Source: Pseudomonas alloputida (GTDB taxonomy: Bacteria; Pseudomonadota; Gammaproteobacteria; Pseudomonadales; Pseudomonadaceae). Taken from it: a stretch of DNA of 64,000 nucleotides. This document shows, piece by piece, positions 47,636 to 58,755 of the stretch. The position numbers and the translations under genes were made by a program. Position 1 is the first letter of the stretch. Each line of letters starts with the position of its first letter. The notes beneath the pieces are model-generated. The model was given only the letters and a program-made list of their open reading frames with translations, was not told the DNA's origin and did not search any database. The stretch covers positions 5,305,501 through 5,369,500 of the forward strand of contig NZ_CP128540.1 in NCBI RefSeq assembly GCF_021283545.2, given 5' to 3'.

Positions 47636-48796
47636 ATGTTCAAGGCTTTGCGTTACTTCGGCTGGCCCCTGCTTACCGGCATACTGATCGCCATGCTGAT
47701 CATCCAGCGTTTTCCGCAATGGGTCGGGCTGCCCAGCCAGGACGTCAACCTGCAGCAAGCGCCACAGACTACCCGGATCATGCAAGGCCCGGTGTCGTAC
47801 GCCGACGCCGTGACCCTGGCCGCCCCGGCGGTGGCCAACCTGTACACCACCAAGGTGGTGAACAAAAGCGCCCACCCGCTGTTCGAAGACCCGCAGTTCC
47901 GCCGCTTCTTCGGCGATAACCTGCCCAAACAGCGCCGCTGGGAATCAAGCCTGGGTTCGGCGGTAATCATGAGCCCAGAGGGCTACCTGCTGACCAACAA
48001 CCATGTCACCAGCGGCGCCGACCAGATCGTCGTAGCCCTGAAGGATGGCCGCGAAACCCTGGCCCGCGTGATCGGCAGCGACCCGGAAACCGACCTGGCG
48101 GTGCTGAAGATCGACTTGAAGAACCTCCCGGCGATCACCATCGGCCGTTCCGACACCATTCACATCGGCGACGTGTCGCTGGCCATCGGCAACCCGTTCG
48201 GCGTCGGCCAGACTGTGACCATGGGCATCATCAGCGCCACTGGCCGCAACCAGCTGGGGCTGAACAACTACGAAGACTTCATCCAGACCGACGCGGCGAT
48301 CAACCCGGGCAACTCCGGTGGTGCGCTGGTGGATGCCAATGGCAACCTGATCGGCATCAATACCGCGATCTTCTCCAAGTCGGGTGGCTCGCAGGGCATC
48401 GGCTTCGCCATCCCGGTAAAACTCGCACTGGAGGTGATGAAGTCGATCGTCGAACACGGCCAGGTGATCCGTGGCTGGCTGGGTATCGAAGTGCAGCCAC
48501 TGAGCCAGGAGCTGGCAGAATCGTTCGGCATGAAGGACCGCCCAGGCATCGTGGTGGCGGGTATCTTCCGCGAAGGGCCAGCGGCCAAGGCCGGGTTGCA
48601 CCTGGGTGACGTGATCCTGAGCATCAATGGCGAGCCGGCCGGCGACGGACGCAAGTCGATGAACCAGGTAGCGCGGATCAAGCCCAACGAGAAGATAACC
48701 ATCGAGGTGATGCGCAACGGGCAGCAGTTGAAGCTGATCGCCGAGGTGGGGCTGCGGCCGCCACCGGCGCCGGCTGCCAGCCAGGAAGAGAAATAA
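47636..48796 (+). CDS. algW: AlgW, DegS-like site-1 periplasmic serine protease
   Basis: Inner-membrane-anchored HtrA protease that senses misfolded outer-membrane proteins and cuts the anti-sigma factor MucA, freeing AlgU. 386 residues from ATG 47636 (MFKALRYFGWPLLTGILIAM, one membrane helix). The catalytic triad is His123 (TNNHVTSGA), Asp153 (PETDLAVL) and Ser227 (NPGNSGGA). A single PDZ domain follows from about residue 275 (GWLGIEVQPLSQELAESFGM). The C-tail is Pro/Ala-rich. Confidence 0.95.
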   Translation: MFKALRYFGWPLLTGILIAMLIIQRFPQWVGLPSQDVNLQQAPQTTRIMQGPVSYADAVTLAAPAVANLYTTKVVNKSAHPLFEDPQFRRFFGDNLPKQRRWESSLGSAVIMSPEGYLLTNNHVTSGADQIVVALKDGRETLARVIGSDPETDLAVLKIDLKNLPAITIGRSDTIHIGDVSLAIGNPFGVGQTVTMGIISATGRNQLGLNNYEDFIQTDAAINPGNSGGALVDANGNLIGINTAIFSKSGGSQGIGFAIPVKLALEVMKSIVEHGQVIRGWLGIEVQPLSQELAESFGMKDRPGIVVAGIFREGPAAKAGLHLGDVILSINGEPAGDGRKSMNQVARIKPNEKITIEVMRNGQQLKLIAEVGLRPPPAPAASQEEK

Positions 48797-48836
48797 ACCC
48801 AGGGCCGCGAAGGGCTGCCGCGCAGCCCAAACAGCA

Positions 48837-49601
48837 TCAATGCAGGATCTGGCTGAGGAACAACTTGGTCCGGTCACTGCGCGGCCGGTCGAAGAAGTCA
48901 TCCGGCGCGGCCTGCTCCACAATCTCGCCCTTGTCCATGAAGATAACCCGGTTCGCCACGGTACGGGCAAAGCCCATTTCGTGGGTCACGCAGAGCATGG
49001 TCATGCCATCCTCGGCCAGGCCCACCATGGTATCGAGCACTTCCTTGACCATTTCCGGGTCCAGTGCCGAGGTCGGCTCGTCGAACAGCATGATCTTGGG
49101 CTTCATGCACAACGCGCGGGCAATGGCCACACGCTGCTGCTGGCCGCCAGACAACTGGCCAGGGTACTTGTGTGCCTGCTCCGGAATCCGCACACGCTCC
49201 AGGTAGTGCATGGCAATTTCCTCGGCCTTGCGCCGTGGCATCTTGCGCACCCACATCGGCGCCAGGGTGCAGTTCTCCAGGATGCTCAGGTGCGGGAACA
49301 GGTTGAAGTGCTGGAACACCATGCCCACCTCGCGGCGGATGGCCTCGATCTGCTTGAGGTCGTTGGTCAGTTCCACGCCATCGACCACGATGCGCCCTTG
49401 CTGGTGCTCTTCCAGGCGGTTAAGGCAGCGGATGGTGGTGGACTTGCCCGAGCCGGACGGCCCGCACAGCACGATGCGTTCGCCCTGGCGCACGTTCAGG
49501 TTGATGTCCTTGAGCACATGGAACTGGCCGTACCACTTGTTCACACCCTGCATCTGGATGATGCCTTCGGGGCCAGCAGGCTGCTTGATCGCTTCACTCA
49601 T
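48837..49601 (-). CDS. aapP: AapP, amino-acid ABC transporter ATPase
   Basis: 254-residue ABC ATPase of the polar amino-acid family. Walker [11 protein letters not shown]-loop region [13 protein letters not shown], signature [15 protein letters not shown], Walker [15 protein letters not shown] and the switch His in CVTHEMGFA. It powers uptake through AapQM. Last gene of aapJQMP. Confidence 0.96.
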   Translation of the reverse strand: MSEAIKQPAGPEGIIQMQGVNKWYGQFHVLKDINLNVRQGERIVLCGPSGSGKSTTIRCLNRLEEHQQGRIVVDGVELTNDLKQIEAIRREVGMVFQHFNLFPHLSILENCTLAPMWVRKMPRRKAEEIAMHYLERVRIPEQAHKYPGQLSGGQQQRVAIARALCMKPKIMLFDEPTSALDPEMVKEVLDTMVGLAEDGMTMLCVTHEMGFARTVANRVIFMDKGEIVEQAAPDDFFDRPRSDRTKLFLSQILH

Positions 49602-49611
49602 TTCGAAACTC

Positions 49612-50709
49612 CTAACGCTTGTGGCCAGTGTCCAGCTTGCGCTCCAGATGCATGGAGTAGCGGGACATACCGAAACAGAAAATCCAGAACACCAGGGCGG
49701 CGAACACGTAGCCCTCGGTGGCCATGCCCAACCAGGCAGGGTCTGCGGCTGCTTGCTTGACGCTGTTGAGCAGGTCGAACAGGCCGATGATGATCACCAG
49801 GCTGGTGTCCTTGAACAGGGCAATGAAGGTGTTGACGATGCCGGGGATCACAAGCTTCAGCGCCTGCGGCAAGATCACCAGCCCCATCGAGCGCCAGTAG
49901 CCAAGGCCCATGGCCGCGGCGGCTTCGTACTGGCCCTTGGGGATGGCCTGCAGGCCGCCGCGCACCACCTCGGCGATGTACGCCGACTGGAACAGGATCA
50001 CACCGATCATCGCCCGCAGCAGCTTGTCGAAGCTCATGCCTTCTGGCAGGAACAACGGCAGCATCACCGACGACATGAACAGTACGGTGATCAGCGGTAC
50101 GCCCCGCCAGAACTCGATGAAGGTTACGCACACCACTTTCACGGCCGGCATCCTCGAACGCCGGCCCAGTGCCAGCAGGATGCCCAGCGGCAAGGCGCCG
50201 ACGATGCCCACGGTGGCGATCACCAGGGTCAGCATCAGCCCGCCCCACTGGCTGGTCGGTACGCTTTCCAGGCCCAGATACCCCCCGTGCAGCAGGGTGT
50301 AGGCCAGCACCGGGTACAGCACCAGGAAGCCCAGGCCGTAGAAGGCTTTGCGCGGGAAACGCTTGATGAACAGCGGCGCGGCGCCGAGCACGGCAAGCCA
50401 CACGGTCAGGTCCACACGCCAGCGCAGTTCAGTCGGGTAATAACCGTACATGAACTGGCCAAAGCGCTGCTGCACGAACACCCAGCAGGCGCCTTCCTTG
50501 GTGCAATCGGCGCGCGTGGTGCCAACCCAGTTGGCATCGATCAACGCCCACTGCAGTAACGGCGGCACGATCAGCCACACCAGGTAGATGGCGAACAGGG
50601 TCAACAGCGTGTTAAGCCAGCTGGAGAACAGATTGGCACGCATCCATGCGAGCACGCCGACGGTTTTCACCGGTGGCGGCATATCGGGTTTGAAAACATG
50701 GGCATTCAC
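49612..50709 (-). CDS. aapM: AapM, amino-acid ABC transporter permease
   Basis: 365-residue inner-membrane permease. A long N-terminal extension with one helix precedes the core permease domain (from about residue 170). The EAA-type loop reads [20 protein letters not shown], which contacts AapP. The length and N-terminal extension are typical of Aap/Bzt systems rather than short HisM-type permeases. 10 bp after aapQ, 10 bp before aapP. Confidence 0.95.
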   Translation of the reverse strand: MNAHVFKPDMPPPVKTVGVLAWMRANLFSSWLNTLLTLFAIYLVWLIVPPLLQWALIDANWVGTTRADCTKEGACWVFVQQRFGQFMYGYYPTELRWRVDLTVWLAVLGAAPLFIKRFPRKAFYGLGFLVLYPVLAYTLLHGGYLGLESVPTSQWGGLMLTLVIATVGIVGALPLGILLALGRRSRMPAVKVVCVTFIEFWRGVPLITVLFMSSVMLPLFLPEGMSFDKLLRAMIGVILFQSAYIAEVVRGGLQAIPKGQYEAAAAMGLGYWRSMGLVILPQALKLVIPGIVNTFIALFKDTSLVIIIGLFDLLNSVKQAAADPAWLGMATEGYVFAALVFWIFCFGMSRYSMHLERKLDTGHKR

Positions 50710-50719
50710 GGGCGTATCC

Positions 50720-51898
50720 TCACCGCTCGATCAGCGCAATGCGCTTGTTGTACCAGTTCATCAGCAGCGAAATGCTGATGCTGATGGCGAGATAGACACT
50801 CATGGTGATGGCGATCACCTCGATGGCCTGGCCGGTCTGGTTGAGCACGGTACCGGCGAACAGCGAGACCATCTCCGGGTAGCCGATACCGGCCGCCAGC
50901 GAAGAGTTCTTCGCCAGGTTCAGGTACTGGCTGGTCAGCGGCGGAATGATCACCCGCAGTGCCTGGGGGATGATCACCTTGCGCAGGGTCGGGCCCTCGC
51001 GCAGGCCCAACGAGCGCGCGGCTTCGGTCTGGCCATGACTGACCGAACGGATGCCGGAACGCACGATTTCGGCGATGAAGGCTGCCGTATAGATAGTCAG
51101 CGCCAGGGTCAGCGCCAGCAGCTCGGGGATCAGCACCCAGCCCCCGACGAAGTTGAAGCCCTTGAGCTGCGGCATGTCCCAAGTTACCGGGCTGCCGAAC
51201 AACAGCACGCTCAGGCTCGGAATGGCGATGAACAGCAGCAGCCCCGCCCAGAACTTGTGGAACGGCACGCCCGTCTCGTTGAAACGCTTGTTGGCGTAGC
51301 GCACCATCAGGGCAATAGCAGCAATGGCCAGCGCCAAAGCCACCACAAATGGCCAGAAGCCATCGGCTATGGACGCGCCAGGCATGTTCAAGCCACGGTT
51401 GCTGATGAAGAACATGTCCTCGATGTTGATGCTGCCCCGCGGTCCCGGCAGGGTCAGGAACACGGCGAAATACCAGAACAGGATCTGCAACAACGGCGGA
51501 ATGTTGCGGAAGGTTTCCACATAGACGGTCGCCAGCTTGTTGATCATCCAGTTCGGTGACAGGCGAGCCACACCGATGATGAAGCCCAGTATCGTCGCCA
51601 GAATGACGCCGATGAAGGTCACCAACAGCGTATTGAGCAGGCCGATGACGAACACCCGCGCATAACTGTCGGATTCCACATAGGGGATCAGGTGCTGGGC
51701 GATACCGAAGCCGGCACTGCGGTCGAGGAAGTCGAAGCCCGAGGTGATGCCCCGGTGTTGCAGGTTGGTTTGCGTGTTGTGGAACAGGTACCAGCCCAGG
51801 CCGACCACGAAGACGATCGTGAGGATCTGGAACAGCCACGCGCGCACACGCGGATCGTTAAGGGACAAGCCCTTGGGTGCGCCGATTTGATTTTGCAT
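50720..51898 (-). CDS. aapQ: AapQ, amino-acid ABC transporter permease
   Basis: 392-residue permease pairing with AapM. The N-terminal helix is around ILTIVFVVGLGWYLFHNTQT; a large internal segment precedes the final helices. The EAA loop is GIRSVSHGQTEAARSLGLRE. The start ATG at 51896-51898 lies 67 bp after the aapJ stop. Confidence 0.95.
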   Translation of the reverse strand: MQNQIGAPKGLSLNDPRVRAWLFQILTIVFVVGLGWYLFHNTQTNLQHRGITSGFDFLDRSAGFGIAQHLIPYVESDSYARVFVIGLLNTLLVTFIGVILATILGFIIGVARLSPNWMINKLATVYVETFRNIPPLLQILFWYFAVFLTLPGPRGSINIEDMFFISNRGLNMPGASIADGFWPFVVALALAIAAIALMVRYANKRFNETGVPFHKFWAGLLLFIAIPSLSVLLFGSPVTWDMPQLKGFNFVGGWVLIPELLALTLALTIYTAAFIAEIVRSGIRSVSHGQTEAARSLGLREGPTLRKVIIPQALRVIIPPLTSQYLNLAKNSSLAAGIGYPEMVSLFAGTVLNQTGQAIEVIAITMSVYLAISISISLLMNWYNKRIALIER

Positions 51899-51965
51899 GA
51901 AGTGCCCCGGACAGTAGGGATTCGAACAGCCTGCGGCGGCGGGATGCCGCCGCAGGGTGCAGCCA

Positions 51966-52994
51966 TCAGCGCACTGGAGGCGCGTACTGGATGCCGCCGT
52001 TGTTCCACAGGGCGTTCATGCCACGGTCGATCTTCAAGTCAGTGCTCTGGCCCAGGTTCTTCTCGAACACTTCGCCATAGTTACCCACTTGCTTGACGAT
52101 CTGCACTACCCAGTCTTTGGGCAGCTTGAGGTCCTTGCCATACTCGCCATCCGCACCCAGCAGTCGGGCGACATCCGGGTTCTTGGTGGCCTTGGCCTCG
52201 GCCTCGACGTTCTTGGAAGTGATGCCCGCTTCTTCGGCATTGAGCATGGCGAACAGGGTCCACTTGACGATGCTGAACCACTCCTCGTCGCCTTTACGCA
52301 CTACCGGGCCCAGCGGCTCCTTGGAGATGGTTTCCGGCAACACCACGTATTCGGTCGGCGCGGCCAGCTTGGAGCGCTGGGCGAACAGCTGCGATTTGTC
52401 CGAAGTCAGCACGTCGCAACGGCCCGACTCCAGCGATTTGGCGCTCTCGTCAGAGGTGTCGAAGGTAATCGGGGTGTACTTCAGGCCATTGGCGCGGAAG
52501 AAGTCCGACACGTTCAGCTCGGTGGTGGTGCCGGCCTGGATGCAGATGGTCGCGCCATCGAGCTCCTTGGCGCTGGAAACGCCGAGCTTCTTGTTGACCA
52601 GGAAGCCGACGCCGTCATAGTAGGTGACACCCGCGAACACCAGGCCCATGCCGGCATCGCGCGAGCTGGTCCAGGTGGTGTTACGCGACAGTACGTCGAC
52701 CTCGCCCGACTGCAGGGCAGTGAAGCGTTCCTTGGCGTTGAGCTGGCTGAACTTGACCTTGGTGGCATCGCCGAACACGGCGGCGGCCACGGCGCGGCAG
52801 ACATCGGCATCGATGCCGACGATCTTGCCCTGCGCATCAGGTACCGAGAAGCCTGGAAGACCGTCGCTCACGCCACACTGGACGAAGCCCTTCTTCTTTA
52901 CCGCATCGAGGGTGGCGCCGGCCTGGGCAGTGCTCACGGCGCCCAGCGCGGCGGCAGCGGTCAGGACTGCCAGGGTGGTTTTCAACATCTTCAT
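51966..52994 (-). CDS. aapJ: AapJ, periplasmic general L-amino-acid-binding protein
   Basis: 342-residue solute-binding protein with a cleavable signal (MKMLKTTLAVLTAAAALGAV, cut after AQA). The family 3 binding-protein fold is marked by GFVQCGVSDGLPGFSVPDAQ and GKIVGIDADVCRAVAAAVFG. It belongs to the broad-specificity AapJ/BztA group. It leads the aapJQMP operon and is preceded by a sigma-54-type promoter at 53173-53189. Confidence 0.95.
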   Translation of the reverse strand: MKMLKTTLAVLTAAAALGAVSTAQAGATLDAVKKKGFVQCGVSDGLPGFSVPDAQGKIVGIDADVCRAVAAAVFGDATKVKFSQLNAKERFTALQSGEVDVLSRNTTWTSSRDAGMGLVFAGVTYYDGVGFLVNKKLGVSSAKELDGATICIQAGTTTELNVSDFFRANGLKYTPITFDTSDESAKSLESGRCDVLTSDKSQLFAQRSKLAAPTEYVVLPETISKEPLGPVVRKGDEEWFSIVKWTLFAMLNAEEAGITSKNVEAEAKATKNPDVARLLGADGEYGKDLKLPKDWVVQIVKQVGNYGEVFEKNLGQSTDLKIDRGMNALWNNGGIQYAPPVR

Positions 52995-53172
52995 TCACAA
53001 CCTCCAAATCGCTCTTGTTGTATCGAGCCGGAATTGCACCGCACCCTTTTGAGGCGTATCCGACCCGTATTGGCTTGTTATTGGGTCAATTGGCGCAATG
53101 GACTGTTCTGTGACAGCCTTCGCGTGCAGAGGGTGTTACCGTCACGGCCTGCCCTTTGCATCACAGGTTTAG

Positions 53173-53189
53173 TTGCAAACCGCGTACCA
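53173..53189 (-). promoter_or_regulatory. Sigma-54 (RpoN) promoter of aapJQMP
   Basis: On the minus strand the sequence TGGTACGCGGTTTGCAA has the sigma-54 hallmark GG-N10-GC and matches TGGcACG-N4-TTGCa at nearly every position. It lies about 180 bp upstream of the aapJ start, pointing at it. Such promoters need an enhancer-binding activator; the 53190-53326 region is free of genes and could hold its sites. The rest of the 332-bp gap shows no gene. Confidence 0.75.
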
Positions 53190-53299
53190 AATTTTCTGGC
53201 TGTAGCGTTTAAGCGCTCGTCAAGTAGGAAAAGTTGTATCGTTGCGACATTCTTTTTCCGACAATCATTTCCGGTGCTTTCTTTTCACGCACGCCATAA

Positions 53300-53983
<684 letters not shown>

Positions 53984-54083
53984 GCAGCCTCGCTTGTAGT
54001 TGTGGGCGTATTCCGCTACGCCGCGCCCGGATCTTGCATTACACTGCCCGGCGTACATTCCTTAATCAGTTGATGAGACGACC

Positions 54084-55526
54084 GTGCTCAAAGCACTCAG
54101 AAAAATATTCGGCAAGGGAGAGGCCGCACCACAAGCCGCCGCTCCTGCTGCCAGCGTGACGCCGGAAGCCCGGCCCGCGGCAAAACCGGCCGCACCCCAT
54201 GCCAACCCCGCCCCCAAGGCTGAGCAACCTGCCGCCGCGACGCCACCTGCCGATCAACCGGCCAAGGACAAACCGCGCCGCGAACGCAAGCCCAAGCCAC
54301 AGGCCAGCCTGTGGAAGCCCGAAGACTTCGTGGTCGAGCCGCAGGAAGGCAAAACCCGCTTCCACGACTTCAAGCTGTCCAACGAGCTGATGCACGCCAT
54401 CCACGACCTGGGCTTCCCGTACTGCACGCCGATCCAGGCGCAGGTCCTGGGTTACACCCTGCGTGGCCAGGACGCCATCGGCCGGGCCCAGACGGGCACC
54501 GGCAAGACGGCCGCCTTCCTGATCTCGATCATTTCCCAGTTGCAGCAGACGCCACCGCCTAAAGAGCGCTACATGGGCGAGCCGCGGGCGCTGATCATCG
54601 CCCCCACCCGCGAGCTGGTGGTGCAGATCGCCAAGGACGCCGCTGCCCTGACCAAGTACACCGGCCTGAACGTGATGAGCTTCGTCGGTGGCATGGACTT
54701 CGACAAGCAGCTCAAAGCCCTGGAAGCGCGCCACTGCGATATTCTGGTGGCTACGCCGGGCCGCCTGCTGGACTTCAACCAGCGTGGTGAAGTGCACCTG
54801 GACATGGTCGAGGTGATGGTGCTTGACGAAGCCGACCGTATGCTCGACATGGGCTTCATCCCCCAGGTCCGCCAAATCATTCGTCAGACACCGCCTAAAA
54901 GCGAGCGCCAGACCCTGCTGTTCTCCGCCACCTTCACCGACGATGTGATGAACCTGGCCAAGCAGTGGACCACCAACCCGGCCATCGTCGAGATCGAGCC
55001 GGAGAACGTGGCCAGCGAAACGGTGGAGCAGCACGTGTATGCGGTGGCCGGCAGCGACAAGTACAAACTGTTGTACAACCTGGTGACCCAGAACAAGTGG
55101 GAACGGGTGATGGTGTTCGCCAACCGCAAGGACGAAGTGCGGCGCATCGAGGAAAAGCTGGTACGCGACGGTATCAATGCGGCCCAGCTGTCGGGCGACG
55201 TGCCGCAGCACAAACGCATCCGAACCCTGGAGAGCTTCCGCGAAGGGCGCATCACCGTGTTGGTCGCCACCGACGTGGCCGGGCGTGGGATCCATATCGA
55301 TGGCATCAGCCACGTGATCAACTTCACCCTGCCGGAAGACCCTGACGACTACGTGCACCGCATTGGCCGTACCGGCCGTGCCGGCACCAGTGGTGTATCG
55401 ATCAGCTTTGCCGGTGAGGATGACTCGTATCAGCTGCCGGCGATCGAAGCGCTGCTGGGGCGCAAGATCAAGTGCGAGATGCCGCCGGATGAACTGCTCA
55501 AGCCGGTGCCGCGCAAGCATCACTGA
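54084..55526 (+). CDS. rhlB: RhlB-type DEAD-box RNA helicase
   Basis: 480 residues starting at GTG 54084. Residues 1-75 are an Ala/Pro/Lys-rich disordered extension. The helicase core follows: Q motif around [10 protein letters not shown], Walker A AQTGTGKT (135-142), [22 protein letters not shown] in [28 protein letters not shown] and [10 protein letters not shown]. RhlB helps RNase E unwind mRNA in the degradosome; the C-tail is short here. Confidence 0.95.
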   Translation: MLKALRKIFGKGEAAPQAAAPAASVTPEARPAAKPAAPHANPAPKAEQPAAATPPADQPAKDKPRRERKPKPQASLWKPEDFVVEPQEGKTRFHDFKLSNELMHAIHDLGFPYCTPIQAQVLGYTLRGQDAIGRAQTGTGKTAAFLISIISQLQQTPPPKERYMGEPRALIIAPTRELVVQIAKDAAALTKYTGLNVMSFVGGMDFDKQLKALEARHCDILVATPGRLLDFNQRGEVHLDMVEVMVLDEADRMLDMGFIPQVRQIIRQTPPKSERQTLLFSATFTDDVMNLAKQWTTNPAIVEIEPENVASETVEQHVYAVAGSDKYKLLYNLVTQNKWERVMVFANRKDEVRRIEEKLVRDGINAAQLSGDVPQHKRIRTLESFREGRITVLVATDVAGRGIHIDGISHVINFTLPEDPDDYVHRIGRTGRAGTSGVSISFAGEDDSYQLPAIEALLGRKIKCEMPPDELLKPVPRKHH

Positions 55527-55591
55527 CCTTCAGCGGGCTACACGCGCCCTGTGGGAGCGGCCTTGTGCGGCCCAATCGCCACACAAGCCCC

Positions 55592-55701
55592 CCTGTAGGA
55601 GCGGGTTTACCCGCGAATACGGTAGTGGCGGCAACGGTGAACGGCGGGTGGAGATTGGCCAGCAGGGCCGGCCCTTTCGCGGGTAAACCCGCTCCTACAG
55701 G
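55592..55701. repeat. REP pair downstream of rhlB
   Basis: Perfect 25-bp inverted arms at 55592-55616 and 55677-55701 (core AGGAGCGGGTTTACCCGCGA). A partial copy of the other family (GTGGGAGCGGCCTTGTG) lies immediately before, about 55551-55567. It occupies the whole gap between convergent rhlB and moaE. Confidence 0.88.
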
Positions 55702-55719
55702 CGACCGGTGGCGCCTTGA

Positions 55720-56166
55720 TTACCAGCGCCCCGCCGCATCCTGGTCACTCTGCCGCCCCTCCACCCACCTTGGCCCTTCCTGAGTATTCTCCTTCTTCCA
55801 GAACGGCGCCCGGGTCTTCAGGTAGTCCATGATGAAGTTGCAGGCATCGAACGCCGCCTGCCGATGGGCACTGGCCACCCCCACGAACACAATCGGTTCG
55901 CCCGGTTCCAGCGCACCGATGCGGTGCAGCACCTCCACCTTCAATAGCGGCCAACGCTGCTCGGCCTCGACCACGATCTTGGCCAGGGCCTTTTCGGTCA
56001 TGCCCGGATAGTGTTCGAGGAACATCCCCGCCACTTCGCGGCCATCGTTGAAATCCCGCACATAGCCGACAAAACCGACCACCGCGCCCACGCCCACATT
56101 GGCTGCATGCATGGCATTGGTCTCAGCCCCCGGGTCGAACGCGCCTTCCTGCACTCGCACAGCCAT
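55720..56166 (-). CDS. moaE: MoaE, molybdopterin synthase large subunit
   Basis: 148 residues. With MoaD it inserts the two sulfurs that make molybdopterin. The family motif VGFVGYVRDFNDG and the substrate-binding MFLEHYPGMTEKAL, HRIGALEPGEPIVFVGVASA and catalytic Lys region DYLKTRAPFWKKE are present. It lies 2 bp after moaD. Confidence 0.96.
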   Translation of the reverse strand: MAVRVQEGAFDPGAETNAMHAANVGVGAVVGFVGYVRDFNDGREVAGMFLEHYPGMTEKALAKIVVEAEQRWPLLKVEVLHRIGALEPGEPIVFVGVASAHRQAAFDACNFIMDYLKTRAPFWKKENTQEGPRWVEGRQSDQDAAGRW

Positions 56167-56168
56167 GT

Positions 56169-56417
56169 TCAGCCTCCGGTCACCGGTGGGAAGAACGCCA
56201 CTTCATCGCCCTCTTCCAGCGGTTCATCGAGCTTGCACAGCTCTTCGTTGCGCGCGCACATCAGGTTCTGCTCGGCCAGCACTTCATACTGCCCGCCCTT
56301 GGCAACCAAGGCCTGGCGCACATCATCGAGCACCTTGAACGCCCCCTCCACCCGCTCGGCATCCACGCCCAACAGTTCGCGGTAACGGGCGAAGTACATC
56401 ACTTTGACCTTCATCAC
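56169..56417 (-). CDS. moaD: MoaD, molybdopterin synthase sulfur carrier
   Basis: 82-residue ubiquitin-fold protein ending in the Gly-Gly tail (FPPVTGG) that carries the thiocarboxylate. The start [17 protein letters not shown] is typical. It overlaps moaC by 4 bp and is followed at once by moaE. Confidence 0.95.
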
Positions 56418-56884
56418 GCCTCCACCTTGTAGTGGCCACTCTTGCCACCGAGTTTTTCCAGCAGGCGCACCTGCTCGATGACCATACCTTTATCCACAGC
56501 CTTGCACATGTCATAGATCGTCAGCGCGGCCACGCTGGCGGCGGTCAGCGCCTCCATCTCCACACCGGTCTGCCCGGCCAGCTTGCAGCGGGCGACGATG
56601 CGCACGGCATCCTGCCCCTCGGCGCTGAGCTCGACCTTGACGCTGGTGAGCATCAGCGGGTGGCACAGCGGAATCAGGTCGCTGGTTTTTTTCGCCGCCT
56701 GTATCCCGGCAATGCGCGCCACGGCGAACACGTCACCCTTGGGGTGTTCGCCGTCGACGATCATCTGCAAGGTCTGCGGCAACATGCGCACCCGCGCCTC
56801 GGCGGTAGCCTCGCGCTCGGTCACGGCCTTTTCAGTGACGTCGACCATGTTGGCCCGCCCCTGGGAATCAAGATGTGTCAGCAC
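56414..56884 (-). CDS. moaC: MoaC, cyclic pyranopterin monophosphate synthase
   Basis: 156 residues starting at a GTG (56882-56884, [20 protein letters not shown]); AGGAG lies 7 bp upstream, and conservation begins there, so the longer in-frame start within the REP region is rejected. Motifs: [32 protein letters not shown] and the C-terminal KSGHYKVE. It follows MoaA in the pathway; moaA is not in this window. moaC-moaD-moaE form an operon. Confidence 0.96.
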
Positions 56885-56961
56885 TGCTCTGCTCCTGTGA
56901 AGGGAGTTCGCAGTGTAAACCTGTGGGTCAGGTTTGAGCAGAGGTATGTGTCGGCAGGTTT

Positions 56962-57052
56962 GGCCTCTTCGCGGGCACGCCCGCTCCCACAGGAGCTCCA
57001 CGGCCTCGAATCAAGTGGAGTTCCTGTGAACGGGCGCGTCCACGAAGAGGCC
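56962..57052. repeat. REP pair between moaC and the phoH-like gene
   Basis: Imperfect inverted arms 56962-57001 and 57015-57052 (core CTCTTCGCGGGCACGCCCGC on the left) with several mismatches. It looks like a decayed pair of the GGCACGCCC subfamily seen also at 36392. Confidence 0.75.
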
Positions 57053-57079
57053 GGGCAGTAATCTGCCCGGCTACAGGGT

Positions 57080-58474
57080 TTACAAATGAGACTCGGCGTA
57101 CTCGGCCAGCACCGAGCGAGGCACGCCCTGCAGGGTGATGTGCACGCCATGGGGGAAGTCCTTGAAGCGCTCGGTCAGGTAGGTCAGGCCCGAGCTGGTC
57201 GCGGACAGGTAGGGGGTGTCGATCTGCGCCAGGTTACCCAGGCAGACCACCTTGGACCCGGAGCCGGCACGGGTGATGATGGTTTTCATCTGGTGCGGCG
57301 TCAGGTTCTGGCACTCGTCAATCAGGATCAGGCTCTGCTGGAAGCTACGGCCACGGATGTAGTTCAGCGACTTGAACTGCAGCGGCACGCGCTCAAGGAT
57401 GTATTCGACGCTGCCATGGGTGCTTTCGTCATCCATGTGCAAGGCTTCGAGGTTGTCGGTGATGGCGCCCAGCCACGGCTCCATCTTCTCTGCTTCGGTA
57501 CCCGGCAGGAAGCCAATCTCCTGATCCAGCCCCTGCACGCTGCGGGTGGCGATGATGCGCCGGTAGCGCTTGCTGACCATGGTTTGCTCGATGGCCGCAG
57601 CCAGTGCCAGGATGGTTTTACCGGAGCCGGCGGCGCCGGTCAGGTTCACCAGGTGGATATCCGGGTCCAGCAGGGCGAACAGCGCCAGGCTTTGATGAAT
57701 GTCGCGTGGTTTCAGGCCCCAGGCTTCCTGGTGCAGCAAAGGCTCCTGGTGCAGGTCGAGTAGCAGCAGTTCGTCGTCACGAATGCCCTTGATCCACCCG
57801 ACGAAGCCCTGCTCATCGATGATGAACTCGTTGACGTGCACGGCTGGCAGGTTGTCGATCATCTGTACCCGATGCCAGGTGCGGCCGCGCTCCTGGCGGG
57901 TATCGACCTTGCTCACGCGGTCCCAGAACGAGCCGGTGACCGAATGGTAGCCCTTGGACAGCAAGGACACGTCATCGACCAGTTGGTCGGTGCTGTAGTC
58001 CTCAGCCGCTATACCGCAAGCGCGCGCCTTCAGGCGCATGTTGATGTCTTTGGTGACCAGCACGACGTCCAGGTCGGTGCGCCGGGCCCGGACTTCGAGC
58101 AACTGGTTGATGATGATGTTGTCGTTGAGGTTTTCCGGCAGCAGCTTGTTCGGCTCGTTGCGCGGGGTCATCAGGATGGACAGGAACCCCTTGGGGCCGC
58201 TCTTGTTGCGCTGGATCGGTACGCCCTGCTCGACATCGCTGGGCGAAGCGTCACCGAGGGTCTGGTCTATCAGGCGGATGGCCTGGCGGCATTCGGCGGC
58301 GATGCTCTGTTTGCCGGTCTTGAGCTTGTCGAGTTCCTCCAGCACCGTCATCGGGATGGCGACATGGTGCTCCTCGAAGTTCAGTAACGCGTTAGGGTCG
58401 TGAATCAGGACGTTGGTATCGAGCACATACAGGATTGGCTTGCTGGAGGAAGGGTTGCGTCCTTGGTCATCCAT
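57080..58474 (-). CDS. PIN-PhoH fusion protein (PhoH2/YlaK-type ATPase)
   Basis: 464 residues with two domains. Residues 14-150 are a PIN RNase domain (LYVLDTNVLIHDP, VLEELDKLKTGKQ and VTKDINMRLKARA carry the acidic residues). Residues ~250-464 are a PhoH ATPase with Walker A TGAAGSGKTILA and Walker B LILIDECQN. Homologues in mycobacteria act as RNA helicase/RNases. It is separate from the ybeZ-type PhoH. The 281-bp gap upstream shows no gene. Confidence 0.92.
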   Translation of the reverse strand: MDDQGRNPSSSKPILYVLDTNVLIHDPNALLNFEEHHVAIPMTVLEELDKLKTGKQSIAAECRQAIRLIDQTLGDASPSDVEQGVPIQRNKSGPKGFLSILMTPRNEPNKLLPENLNDNIIINQLLEVRARRTDLDVVLVTKDINMRLKARACGIAAEDYSTDQLVDDVSLLSKGYHSVTGSFWDRVSKVDTRQERGRTWHRVQMIDNLPAVHVNEFIIDEQGFVGWIKGIRDDELLLLDLHQEPLLHQEAWGLKPRDIHQSLALFALLDPDIHLVNLTGAAGSGKTILALAAAIEQTMVSKRYRRIIATRSVQGLDQEIGFLPGTEAEKMEPWLGAITDNLEALHMDDESTHGSVEYILERVPLQFKSLNYIRGRSFQQSLILIDECQNLTPHQMKTIITRAGSGSKVVCLGNLAQIDTPYLSATSSGLTYLTERFKDFPHGVHITLQGVPRSVLAEYAESHL

Positions 58475-58755
58475 ACTCGGTCACCTTATGTCGAAGCCAC
58501 ACGGCGTGGTCTGTTACGCCGCAGAGTGACTGCCGCTGTCCCCGTATCCGCGTTGTTACGGGCGGGAAGCGAACCTGGCTAGGTGGGCCTGGATGACGCC
58601 ACCTGTGCTGCAGGAATCGGCTGTCTGGTTTCTTCATACCGCAAAAACCATGACCGAAAAAAGCACTTTTACGCATTTTTGAAGTTTATTTTTCCGATTG
58701 ACGAAGAGGCCTTGGCGCCAGCGTCAGAGGGGACTACGCTCAGAAGTCATACCCT

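Noticed and set aside
54066..55523. 485-codon minus-strand frame opposite rhlB
   Set aside because: Antisense shadow of a helicase with all motifs intact.
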